Shown here: positions 18,832 to 26,729 of the stretch, in pieces
Layout of the letters: every line of letters begins with the position of its first letter
How positions within the stretch are numbered: the stretch's first letter is position 1
Origin: Chromobacterium rhizoryzae
GTDB taxonomy: Bacteria > Pseudomonadota > Gammaproteobacteria > Burkholderiales > Chromobacteriaceae
Assembly: GCF_020544465.1 (NCBI RefSeq)
Contig: NZ_CP066126.1
Coordinates: 2,604,001-2,668,000, forward strand
Direction of reading: 5' to 3'
Length of the DNA stretch: 64,000 nucleotides
Translations under genes and position numbers: made by a program
Notes under the pieces: generated by a model
Databases searched by the model: none
What the model saw: only the letters and a program-made list of their open reading frames with translations
What the model was told of the DNA's origin: nothing

Positions 18832-20190
18832 CTAGCCCGGCGCCAGCGCCGGCGTCGCGCTAGCGCTTTCCGCCCCGCGCTCAGCCCGTCCCAACAAGGC
18901 CTCCTCCACGCCGTCCAACAGCGCCCGCGTCGCTTCCGCGCCGGCCGCCATGCGCAAGGCCAGCTCGCGGCAGGCCGGGCCTGGGCCCGGCTCGGCCAAT
19001 AAGCGCGCCAACAAACGCTCCATTCTCCCCGCGGACACGCACTGCGCGTGCAAGACCTCGGCCACGCCCAGGCGCTTGGCGCGCTGGCCGTTGTCGAACT
19101 GATCGTAGGCGTAAGGCACGATCAATTGCGGGATCCCGGCGCGCATCGCGTCCGCCATGGTGCTGACGCCGCCGTGATGCGTCAGCGCCGCCGCCCGCGG
19201 CAACAGCGCGGCGAAAGGCGCGTGCGCCTGCCACAGCACATCGGCCGGCAAAGCCGGCGGCAACTGCGCCGCGTGCGGCGTGACGAAAATCCCGCGCCGG
19301 CCCAGCCGCCGCAAGGCCCGCAGCGCGGCGTCGAAGAAGGCCGCGGCGTGCCGATGGCCGGTGCCCGGCGTGAACACGACGGGCGCATCGCCGGCGGCCA
19401 GAAAGGCCTCCAGCTCGGCGGACAGCCCCGCGCCCCGCTGCGCGGCGGGCAGCAGGAAATCCCCTTCGAAGAACGGCCGCGGCCAATCCGGCTGCAAGGC
19501 GGCGAACCAGCGGGGAAACAGACCTATCGAGGCGCTGGGGGCTCTCAGCATATGCTCGAAAAAATGCGGCTCCGCCGGCAGGCCGCGCTGTGCGCGCGCC
19601 GCGTTCAGACTGGGCAAGGTCTGGGCGTTGAACCAGCGATGCAGCGCCCACCACAGCAGGCCGGCTCCGGCCGGCGGCAGCCAGCCGGGAATCCGCAAGG
19701 AGCCCAGGGTGAGCAGGTCGTGGCGGCTGCACAGATTGGACGGCGCGAGATAGGCCGTCACAATGCGCAAATCCGGCCGCGCCGCTCGCGCCAGCGCCGC
19801 CATCGGCACCAGGACGGGGTGGCACAAGACCACGCAGTCCTCATCCGCCGGCAGATCCCTCACCCGCTCCCGCAAGGCGTCCAGATCCGGCGCCAGGCTA
19901 TCCCAGAGCACGCCCCAGCTCTTGCGCTCATGCCATAGATCGGGGTTGTCCAACGCCGCCTGTTCCCGCTCGACGCTGCCGAACAGCCAGTACGGCAGGC
20001 CGGCCGCCCGCGCCGCTTCCTCCTGCAAGGCCGGCGCCAGCATCCGCACCCGGTGGCCGCGCTCGCTCAAGCCGCGCGCCAGCGCGACGAAGGGCTGTAT
20101 GTCCCCGCCGGTGCCGCTGGACGCCACGATGATCAAAGGACCGCGCGCCGGGTCCGCGCCGGCATGAGACAACGACAGCTCCCGCTCCAT
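18832..20190 (-). CDS. Glycosyltransferase, GT-B fold (UGT/RhlB-like family)
   Basis: A 452-residue glycosyltransferase. The N-terminal glycine-rich loop IVASSGTGGDIQPFVALA is the acceptor-domain signature of the family 28/1 enzymes. The C-terminal donor-binding block ALTHHGGVSTMADAMRAGIP (about residues 345-365) and PYAYDQFDNGQRAKRLGV match the UGT/MGT/RhlB signature (HxGG...P..DQ..N). It probably transfers an activated sugar to a lipid or small molecule, but the sequence does not reveal which. The start at 20190 has AGGAGG seven bases upstream. It is a lone gene between repeat copies B and C. RhlB normally has RhlA beside it, which is absent, so rhamnolipid synthesis is not implied. Confidence 0.85.
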   Translation of the reverse strand: MERELSLSHAGADPARGPLIIVASSGTGGDIQPFVALARGLSERGHRVRMLAPALQEEAARAAGLPYWLFGSVEREQAALDNPDLWHERKSWGVLWDSLAPDLDALRERVRDLPADEDCVVLCHPVLVPMAALARAARPDLRIVTAYLAPSNLCSRHDLLTLGSLRIPGWLPPAGAGLLWWALHRWFNAQTLPSLNAARAQRGLPAEPHFFEHMLRAPSASIGLFPRWFAALQPDWPRPFFEGDFLLPAAQRGAGLSAELEAFLAAGDAPVVFTPGTGHRHAAAFFDAALRALRRLGRRGIFVTPHAAQLPPALPADVLWQAHAPFAALLPRAAALTHHGGVSTMADAMRAGIPQLIVPYAYDQFDNGQRAKRLGVAEVLHAQCVSAGRMERLLARLLAEPGPGPACRELALRMAAGAEATRALLDGVEEALLGRAERGAESASATPALAPG

Positions 20191-20247
20191 GACCCGCCTC
20201 CTTCCTTTAGGACGACAAGCCACTTTACGCCAATGTCATTTATCTGG

Positions 20248-20274
20248 CAAAAAGAAAACCGCCCGAGGGCGGTT
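20248..20274 (-). terminator. Rho-independent terminator for the MCP gene at 20452
   Basis: On the minus strand AACCGCC..GGCGGTT (7-bp stem, 5-base loop) is followed by TTCTTTTT. It lies beyond repeat copy C, so the repeat appears to have been inserted between the MCP stop codon and its terminator. Confidence 0.75.
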
Positions 20275-20311
20275 GCGTGCGCATGGCGACCCTGCGCCGC
20301 GCCATGGCTTA

Positions 20312-20451
20312 GAGCCTGTTCAAAGTCTCGCGAGCAAGAGCGAGACAAGGCGAAAACAGCAGAGAAAGCGGAATGTACATACGGTACATGAGCATTTCGA
20401 AGTTGTTTTCAACACCGTATCGCCGAAGCGCAGCAGACATTGAACAGGTTC
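20312..20451 (-). repeat. Inverted-repeat element, copy C (140 bp, arm type 2)
   Basis: In the minus orientation it starts GAACCTGTTCAATGTCT and ends with the complement of GAGCCTGTTCAAAGTCT, flanked by TTA/TTA within CTTAG. The core matches copies A, B and D (CGAAATGCTCATGTACC, CATTCCGCTTTCTC). The minus-strand TAA at 20454-20452 is both the MCP stop codon and the target duplication. Confidence 0.85.
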
Positions 20452-22089
20452 TTAGAGCGTGAACTGCTGTACCACGCCGCGCAAAGACACCCCGCGCTCC
20501 AACAGATTGACCACGCCCTGCTGAGCCTCTTCCGCCGCCAGCCGGTTTTCCTCGGCCGAGCTGCTGACCGACTCCACGCTGCCGGCCAGGTGCTGCGAAG
20601 CGTTGGCCTGCTCGCGCACCGCCGCCGAGATATCGCCCATGCCGCGCGACACGCCCTGGATCTGCACCGAGAAACCCTGCAAAGTGTCCTGCGCCTCGCC
20701 GGCGTGATTGACGCTGGCGTCCACGCGGTCCACCGCCGCGCGCATGCCGGAGATGGCGGAGGCCGAATCCTGCTGCACCGAAGCGATCATCGAGCCGATC
20801 TCCACCGTGGCGTTGGCGGTGCGTTCAGACAGCTTGCGCACCTCGTCCGCCACCACCGCGAAACCGCGGCCCTGCTCGCCGGCCCGCGCCGCCTCGATCG
20901 CCGCGTTCAAGGCCAGCAGATTGGTCTGATCGGCGATGTCCTTGATCACCGCCACAATCATATTGATCTCATTGGTGCGCGAATCCAGCTGATCCAGCTT
21001 GCCTGCCAGTTGGGTCACTTCCTGCTGCACCGTCCGCATGCCTTCCACCGCGTTCTGGATGTATTGCACCGTGGTCTGGGTCTGGCCTTCGAACGAAGAC
21101 ATCAGCGTGGCCGCGTCCTCGGCGATTTCCGAGACATGGGCGATGCTCACCGCCAGCTCCTCCACCGCCGCCGCGCTGCCGCGCACGTCCTCGGCCTGCT
21201 GGCCGGAACGCGCGGCCACGCCGCCCACCAGCTGATCGATGTGCTGGGATTCGCTCTGCACCGCGTCGGATTCGCCGCGGATCTCCAGCAAGCGCTCACG
21301 CAGGGCCGCCATGAAGGTGTTGAAGGAGGACGCGATGCGGCCCACTTCGTCGCGGCTGCGCACCGGCATGCTGCGCACCAGGTTCCAGTCGCCGCCGGCC
21401 AGTTGCTGCAGGGCCACGTTCAACTCGTTCACCGGCTGCACCATGCGGTTGGCCAGCAACAGGGCCGCCAGCTGAGACATCAGCAGCAGGCCCAGGCCCA
21501 CCGCGCCGCTTTGCCACAGCACCTGGGTGCGCAAGGCCTCCACTTTTTGCAAGGACGTGTCCACCCCCACCACGTAGCGCATGCCGCTGGCCGAGGTGAA
21601 GGGCACGAACACCGAGCGGAACAGGCCGAACTCGCCCTGGTATTCCTCAAACTGGGTGGAGCCGCTGCGCAAGGCCGCGGCCAGGCCGGCCGGCACATCC
21701 TTGTATTCCGCCAGGAACCACTGTTGGTACTGGCCGGACTTCACCTCGTCGGGGCTGGCGGAAGAACTGGTGTACAACACGCGGCCGCCGCGCTGAATGG
21801 TGGAATAGGCGTAGGCCAGACCGCTGTCGCGCGCAAAATCGGTCAGCTGCTTGGTGGTGACCTGGCTATTGGGGTTGCTGTCCGGCAATTGGTCGTGGAA
21901 GTTCTCGCCCACCATCTGGCGCGCCGCGTAGGCGGCGGTCAGCAGGGTCTGATCCACGCCCTTCATTTCGGAGTCGACCGTGCTGCGATAAGCGTAGATC
22001 GAATAAACCGCCACGATCAGCAGGCTCACCAGAGTAAAAGCGGCGGATAGTTTGGCCCGCAAGCCCCAGTCCTTGTTCAAGACACTCAT
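20452..22089 (-). CDS. Methyl-accepting chemotaxis protein with periplasmic Cache-like sensor
   Basis: About 545 residues. A first membrane helix (about 13-33, LSAAFTLVSLLIVAVYSIYA) and a second (about 185-207) enclose a periplasmic domain of about 150 residues. It contains GLAYAYSTIQRGGRVLYTSS and YVVGVDTSLQKVEAL, a Cache-like arrangement. HAMP follows, then the signalling hairpin DQTNLLALNAAIEAARAGEQ. It ends QQFTL, so there is no CheR tether pentapeptide. Two starts are possible: ATG at 22089 with AAGGA upstream, chosen here, or ATG at 22110. It lies 460 bp downstream of cheB in the same orientation, so it may be transcribed separately. The ligand is unknown. Confidence 0.9.
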   Translation of the reverse strand: MSVLNKDWGLRAKLSAAFTLVSLLIVAVYSIYAYRSTVDSEMKGVDQTLLTAAYAARQMVGENFHDQLPDSNPNSQVTTKQLTDFARDSGLAYAYSTIQRGGRVLYTSSSASPDEVKSGQYQQWFLAEYKDVPAGLAAALRSGSTQFEEYQGEFGLFRSVFVPFTSASGMRYVVGVDTSLQKVEALRTQVLWQSGAVGLGLLLMSQLAALLLANRMVQPVNELNVALQQLAGGDWNLVRSMPVRSRDEVGRIASSFNTFMAALRERLLEIRGESDAVQSESQHIDQLVGGVAARSGQQAEDVRGSAAAVEELAVSIAHVSEIAEDAATLMSSFEGQTQTTVQYIQNAVEGMRTVQQEVTQLAGKLDQLDSRTNEINMIVAVIKDIADQTNLLALNAAIEAARAGEQGRGFAVVADEVRKLSERTANATVEIGSMIASVQQDSASAISGMRAAVDRVDASVNHAGEAQDTLQGFSVQIQGVSRGMGDISAAVREQANASQHLAGSVESVSSSAEENRLAAEEAQQGVVNLLERGVSLRGVVQQFTL

Positions 22090-22550
22090 ACGGATGCATT
22101 CCTTCGACATTCATTCCAAAAACGGCTCCCCGCCGCCGGCGGCGCATCCGGAGCGCGCCGGACCGGCGCCGCAGGTCCAGGCAGTGGATCAGGCAGTAAT
22201 CGACAAGAGACGATGACGGCGCCGCGAAGTGGTGCGGAGCGGGCGGGGAAAGATAGACAGGCGGCGGCGCGCCGGGACAAGCGGCCCAGTGCGGCGGCGA
22301 GCGCTGAATATGGAAAGTGATGATAACGCCAATTAAACGCGAATCAATGCGACTGGCTTTGGTAGTTTGCACATAGCAAGTGCATAATCGCTTTTTCTCG
22401 AGGTGAAGCGACCCGCGCCGGCTTTGTTTTTAAAAGGTTTTTTACAAATAGACGCCGGCAAGCATCGGTATTTACGTAAAAACACCTATCGAATCTGTAT
22501 CTATCTTGAGGGCCGCGTCCGCCGCCGCGCGGCGGACCATGGACAGGTTC
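22090..22550. other. Intergenic region between cheB and the MCP gene
   Basis: About 460 bp without a supported gene. The part near 22300-22500 is AT-richer and should carry the promoter of the MCP gene. A GC hairpin (GTCCGCCG / CGGCGGAC, 22517-22537) lies just after cheB but lacks a T-run. At 22541-22554 the minus strand reads CTGAGAACCTGTCC, a footprint of the repeat-element end placed exactly at the cheB stop codon. Confidence 0.6.
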
Positions 22551-23621
22551 TCAGGCGCGCAGACCCTGCAACAGCCGCGCCAGGCGCTCCAGAGACATCA
22601 CCTCGTCCACCCCGCCACGGGCGATGGCCGCCTGCGGCATGCCGAACACCACGCAGGACGCCTCGTCCTGGGCCAGCGTGCGCGCGCCGGCGTCGTGCAT
22701 CTCGCGCATGCCGCGCGCGCCGTCGTCGCCCATGCCGGTAAGGATCACGCCCACCGCGTTGGCCCCGGCGCTCACCGCCACCGAGCGGAACAACACATCC
22801 ACCGACGGCCGGTGCCGCGACACCGGCGGCCCGCCCTTGACCTCCGCGACAAACTGCTTCTGCCGGCGATGCAAGAGCAGATGCTGGCCTCCCGGCGCAA
22901 TCAGCACCGTGCCGGCGCTGAGCACGTCGCCGTTCTTCGCCTCCCTCACCTCCACCTGGGCCAGCTGGTTGAGCCGGCCGGCGAAGATGGAAGTGAAGCC
23001 CTCAGGCATATGCTGCACCACCACCATGCCCGGGCAATGCGGCGGCAGCCGCTGCAACAGGAACTCCAGCGCCTGGGTGCCGCCGGTGGACGCGCCCAGC
23101 GCGATGACGCGCTCCGTGCCCTGCGCCGGCCGCCGGCGCTCCGGCGGCGCGTCCAGAATGGCGTCGGCGGTCAGCTTGGGCGCCGGATAGCCGGACGGAG
23201 ACGTCTGCTTCAAGGCCTCCACCCTCACCCGCGCCGCCGCGTACACCTCCTCCACCAGCCGCTTGGCGTTCTCGACGAAATTCGTCCTCGCATTGACCAG
23301 CGGCTTGAGCAGCACCGACACCGCGCCGGCGCTCATCGCCTCCAGCGACACCAGCGCGCCCTCGGTGGTCAAGGCCGAGCAGATGATCACCGGCGTGGGC
23401 CGCTCCGCCATCACCTGGCGCAGAAAGGTCAGGCCGTCCATCCGCGGCATGGCCAGATCCAGGATGATCACGTCCGGCCAGCGGATCTTCATCCGGCTCA
23501 TCGCGTAAATGGGGTCCGGCGACGCGCCCAGCAGCTTGATGTCCGGCGCGGTGGCCAGCATCTGGCCCAGCATCTCCCGCGCCACCGCGGAGTCGTCAAC
23601 AATCAGAACACTGATGCTCAT
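22551..23621 (-). CDS. cheB: Chemotaxis protein-glutamate methylesterase/glutaminase CheB
   Basis: A 356-residue CheB. The receiver domain is at about 1-120 (VLIVDDSAVAREMLG, with the phospho-acceptor Asp in VIILDLAMPRMDGLTF). The C-terminal methylesterase domain is at about 165-350 with the catalytic Ser in ALGASTGGTQAL, His in VVVQHMPEGF and Asp in ILTGMGDDGARGM. It removes methyl groups from receptors when phosphorylated by CheA. It overlaps the 3' end of cheR by 26 bp. The ATG at 23621 follows GGAAGAA. It is the last gene of the che operon. Confidence 0.95.
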   Translation of the reverse strand: MSISVLIVDDSAVAREMLGQMLATAPDIKLLGASPDPIYAMSRMKIRWPDVIILDLAMPRMDGLTFLRQVMAERPTPVIICSALTTEGALVSLEAMSAGAVSVLLKPLVNARTNFVENAKRLVEEVYAAARVRVEALKQTSPSGYPAPKLTADAILDAPPERRRPAQGTERVIALGASTGGTQALEFLLQRLPPHCPGMVVVQHMPEGFTSIFAGRLNQLAQVEVREAKNGDVLSAGTVLIAPGGQHLLLHRRQKQFVAEVKGGPPVSRHRPSVDVLFRSVAVSAGANAVGVILTGMGDDGARGMREMHDAGARTLAQDEASCVVFGMPQAAIARGGVDEVMSLERLARLLQGLRA

Positions 23622-24477
23622 CGATTCTTCCGCCCGCCAAGTGGGCATCCAGCCGGTAGCGCGACGGCGCCTCCTGCGCCAAGGGCAGCGCCAGGTGCCG
23701 GATGGATTCCGAATGCCCGATGATCAAATGTCCGCCCTGCCGCAGCTTGTCGCACAGCGACAGCAAAACCCGCAGCTTGGTGGCCTCGTCGAAATAAATC
23801 AGCACATTGCGCAGGAAAATCACATCGAAATGACTATGGTTGAAGTCCGTCGCGTGCAGCAGGTTCAGATTGGCGAAACTCACCTTCTTCGCCAGCTCCG
23901 GCGCCACCTTGACCATGCCGGCGTATTCGTCGCGGCCGCGCAGGAAATAACGCCGCCACAGCTCCGGCGGCGTCCTGCGCGCGCGCTCCACCGAGTAAAC
24001 CCCGCGCCGGGCCAGATGCGTGACCCGGGTATTGATATCGGTGGCGTACACCCGCCACTGGCCCAGCAGGCCCAGCGCCTCCGCCAGGATCATCGCCACC
24101 GTGTACGGCTCCTCGCCGGTGGAGCAGGCCGCCGACCACACCCGAAACTCGCCCTTGCCCTGCAGCCGCGCCGCCTCTTGCCGCAGCCAGGCGAAGTGTT
24201 CCGGCTCGCGGAAAAAATAGGTTTCATTGGTGGACAGCAGATTGATCGCGTACTGCCGCTCCGTCACATTGGCCGGGTCCGAGATCAGACGCCAGTAAGC
24301 CGCGTAGCTGTTCAGCCGCAAATGGCGGATGCGCTTGGCCAGGCGCGACTGGATCAGCGAACGCTTGCTCATCGGCATGGCGATGCCGGCGGTCTGGTAG
24401 ATGAAGCGGCGCAGCTGGAAAAACTCCCCATCCGTCAACAAAGGCGCGGCGGCCAGCGTCTCTTCCAGGGCGAACAT
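23596..24477 (-). CDS. cheR: Chemotaxis protein methyltransferase CheR
   Basis: A 293-residue CheR: N-terminal helical domain (FIYQTAGIAMPMSKRSLIQS, about 25-45), then the SAM-binding domain with FRVWSAACSTGEEPYTVAM (about 115-135) and FDVIFLRNVLIYFD. It methylates receptor glutamates. The beta-subdomain region around ELAKKVSFANLNLL, which in tethered systems binds a receptor C-terminal pentapeptide, is present. This matters because the MCP in the same operon ends in a plausible pentapeptide. It starts immediately after the cheW stop. Confidence 0.94.
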   Translation of the reverse strand: MFALEETLAAAPLLTDGEFFQLRRFIYQTAGIAMPMSKRSLIQSRLAKRIRHLRLNSYAAYWRLISDPANVTERQYAINLLSTNETYFFREPEHFAWLRQEAARLQGKGEFRVWSAACSTGEEPYTVAMILAEALGLLGQWRVYATDINTRVTHLARRGVYSVERARRTPPELWRRYFLRGRDEYAGMVKVAPELAKKVSFANLNLLHATDFNHSHFDVIFLRNVLIYFDEATKLRVLLSLCDKLRQGGHLIIGHSESIRHLALPLAQEAPSRYRLDAHLAGGRIDEHQCSDC

Positions 24478-25020
24478 CTACAGCGCCTCGATGTCGTCGC
24501 TCAGAAACTGCTGGGTCACCGCCTCCGCCATCGCGCTGAGCTCGGACACCGACAGCGCCTGGCGCACATTCAGCAGAATGGCGAAGCGCTGATTGATGGT
24601 GGCGATGCCCTGGATGAAGTCGCTGCGGATATTGGAGCCGAAGCTGGGCGAGGGATCGATCTCGCTTTGCGGGATCTCCAGCACCTCGCACACCGAATCC
24701 AGCAGAATGCCGATGTCGGCGTAGCCGCCCTCCAGGCCCGGCAAGGACAGGATGGCCACGCAGGTGGACGACTTCAAGGCCGTCTGGCCGCGGCCGAAGC
24801 GCACCGACAAATCGATCACCGGCACCACCGCGCCGCGCAGATTGATGATGCCGCGCACGAAGTTGGGCATCATCGGCACCTCGGTGATGCCGTCGAACTC
24901 GATGATCTCCCGGATGAAGTTGATCTGAATGCCGAACAAATCCTCGCCCAGGATGAATGTGACGCAATGGAATTTCTGGTCGCCGCCGTCCTGGCCGGCC
25001 GGCTGGTCACTGTTTCTCAT
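24478..25020 (-). CDS. cheW: Chemotaxis coupling protein CheW
   Basis: A 180-residue CheW domain protein, which links receptors to CheA. VTFILGEDLFGIQINFIREI and FVRGIINLRGAVVPVIDLSV are the hallmark blocks. The ATG at 25020 has GGAGGAAG upstream. A TTG seven codons earlier overlaps the MCP stop and is less likely. It is encoded between an MCP and cheR, all in the same direction. Confidence 0.94.
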   Translation of the reverse strand: MRNSDQPAGQDGGDQKFHCVTFILGEDLFGIQINFIREIIEFDGITEVPMMPNFVRGIINLRGAVVPVIDLSVRFGRGQTALKSSTCVAILSLPGLEGGYADIGILLDSVCEVLEIPQSEIDPSPSFGSNIRSDFIQGIATINQRFAILLNVRQALSVSELSAMAEAVTQQFLSDDIEAL

Positions 25021-25037
25021 CGCCGTCTTCCTCCCTC

Positions 25038-26702
25038 TCAATACTTGGAGAACTTGTCCTCGTCCACGGTCAGATCCATATCGTCATCGTCGTCCATCGG
25101 CGGCGGCGGCGCGGCCTTGCCGCCGTGCAAGTGGCCGATGTGCACCAGCCGGGACTTGCGGCCGCCGCGGGTGTTGCGCAGCTTGAACTGCTGCATCAAA
25201 TCCTGCAGCTGCATCGCCGCGGAACTCAGTTCCTCGGAGGTGGAGCTCAGTTCCTCGGCCGACGTGGCCGAAGACTGCATGCCGCTGCTGATCTGCGTCA
25301 CCGCGCTGTTGATCTGATCAATGCCGGTGCGCTGCTCGCGCGAGGCCGCGGAAATCTCCTGCACCAGGCTGGCGGTCTGGTCTATGCCGGGCAACATCTC
25401 CTGCAGCAAGGTGCCGGCCTTCTCCGCCACGCTCACCGAGCGGCTGGCCAGATCGCCTATCTCCTTGGCCGCCACCTGGGAGCGCTCCGCCAGCTTCCTC
25501 ACCTCCACCGCCACCGTGGCGAAGCCCTTGCCGTGCTCGCCTGCGCGCGCCGCCTCGATCGCCGCGTTGATGGCCAGCAGATCCGTCTTGTTGGCGATAT
25601 CGTTGATCACCGTGATCCGCGACGCGATCTCCTTCATCGCGTGCACCATATCGCTGACCGCGCTGCCGCCCTGGGTGGCGCTGGACGCGGATTTGGACGC
25701 GATGCCCTCGGTCACCCGCGCATTGTCGGCGTTCTGCGTCACCGTGGCCGCCATCTCCTCCACCGAGGCGCTGGTCTGCTCGATGCTGGACGACAGCTCG
25801 GACGAAGTCTGCGCCAGGGAGTTGGCGGTGGACGACACCTCCTCGGACGCCGAGCCTATCGCCTCCGACATCGCGCTGACCTCGGACAGGGTCTCGGACA
25901 GCCGGTGCGCCATGGATTTGATCGAATACAGCAGGCTGGAAGTATCGTCCGGATGCAGCTTCACCGGCACCGACAAATCCCCGGCCGCCACCCGGCTCAC
26001 CACCTGCACGGTGTAGGACGGGTCGCCGCCCAATTGCTTGAGCAGGCTGCGCGTCACCATCACCCCCAGCGCGATGCTCAGCAGCACCGCCGCCACCGCG
26101 ATGGCCACCAGCACCCGCAAAGCGTCCGTGCTGATCGCCTTGGTTTCCACCAGGGAGTTGTCGGCCAGCTTGGCGTTGAGGTTCACCATCTCGGTCAGCA
26201 CCGCGTCCACCGCCTGGAAGGCCGGCCAGCCCTTTTCCGACATCAGCTTCAACGCAATCTTATTGTTCTCGCCGTCGCCGCGGTCGGTATAGGACAGCCG
26301 CTTCACCTCGGTGGCGTAGGGCTGGTAAATGGCCCAGGCGGCGTCGAAACGGCGTATCGCGTCCACCTCGGGCGGCGTCAGGTCCGTCTTGCGGTAGGCG
26401 TCTATGCTGGCGTTCATGTTTTTCTCAAACCCCGCCATTTCCAAGCCCACCTCGTCCATGGTTCTGGTGTCGGTTTCGGCGATATAGCGGTACAAGGAGC
26501 GGTTGCTGGCCATCGCGTTGCGCGCCGCGTTGCCGATATCCTTGATCGGCGTCAGCTGGTTGTCGAACAGATTCACCATCACGCCGGTGATGCGCTCCGT
26601 GGCGGTGTAGCTGATGAAGCCCAGCGCCAACAAGAAACACAGCACCACGCCAAACGACAGACCCAGCTTGGTCTTGACCTGCGCATTGTGAAACCACTGC
26701 AT
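25038..26702 (-). CDS. Methyl-accepting chemotaxis protein of the che operon, with acidic tether
   Basis: A 554-residue receptor: membrane helix (about 12-32), a four-helix-bundle periplasmic sensor (4HB_MCP type, DNQLTPIKDIGNAARNAMAS), a second helix (about 190-212), HAMP and signalling domain with the variant hairpin NKTDLLAINAAIEAARAGEH. After the signalling domain about 45 residues follow: a basic stretch, PPPP, DDDDD and the C-terminal KFSKY. The last five residues fit the x-aromatic-x-x-aromatic form of CheR/CheB-binding pentapeptides. None of the other six receptors in this window has such a tail. It lies between cheA and cheW in the operon. Confidence 0.92.
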   Translation of the reverse strand: MQWFHNAQVKTKLGLSFGVVLCFLLALGFISYTATERITGVMVNLFDNQLTPIKDIGNAARNAMASNRSLYRYIAETDTRTMDEVGLEMAGFEKNMNASIDAYRKTDLTPPEVDAIRRFDAAWAIYQPYATEVKRLSYTDRGDGENNKIALKLMSEKGWPAFQAVDAVLTEMVNLNAKLADNSLVETKAISTDALRVLVAIAVAAVLLSIALGVMVTRSLLKQLGGDPSYTVQVVSRVAAGDLSVPVKLHPDDTSSLLYSIKSMAHRLSETLSEVSAMSEAIGSASEEVSSTANSLAQTSSELSSSIEQTSASVEEMAATVTQNADNARVTEGIASKSASSATQGGSAVSDMVHAMKEIASRITVINDIANKTDLLAINAAIEAARAGEHGKGFATVAVEVRKLAERSQVAAKEIGDLASRSVSVAEKAGTLLQEMLPGIDQTASLVQEISAASREQRTGIDQINSAVTQISSGMQSSATSAEELSSTSEELSSAAMQLQDLMQQFKLRNTRGGRKSRLVHIGHLHGGKAAPPPPMDDDDDMDLTVDEDKFSKY

Positions 26703-26729
26703 GACTACCTCCCGGCGCGCATCGGCGCG

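Noticed and set aside
18832..20190. Rhamnolipid synthesis gene rhlB.
   Set aside because: Only the general UGT/RhlB family resemblance is visible. rhlA and the rhl regulators are absent nearby.
20189..20443. A small open frame through repeat copy C that resembles similar frames in copies A, B and D.
   Set aside because: The similarity comes from the repeat DNA. The frames differ in strand and context, and none has a proper RBS.
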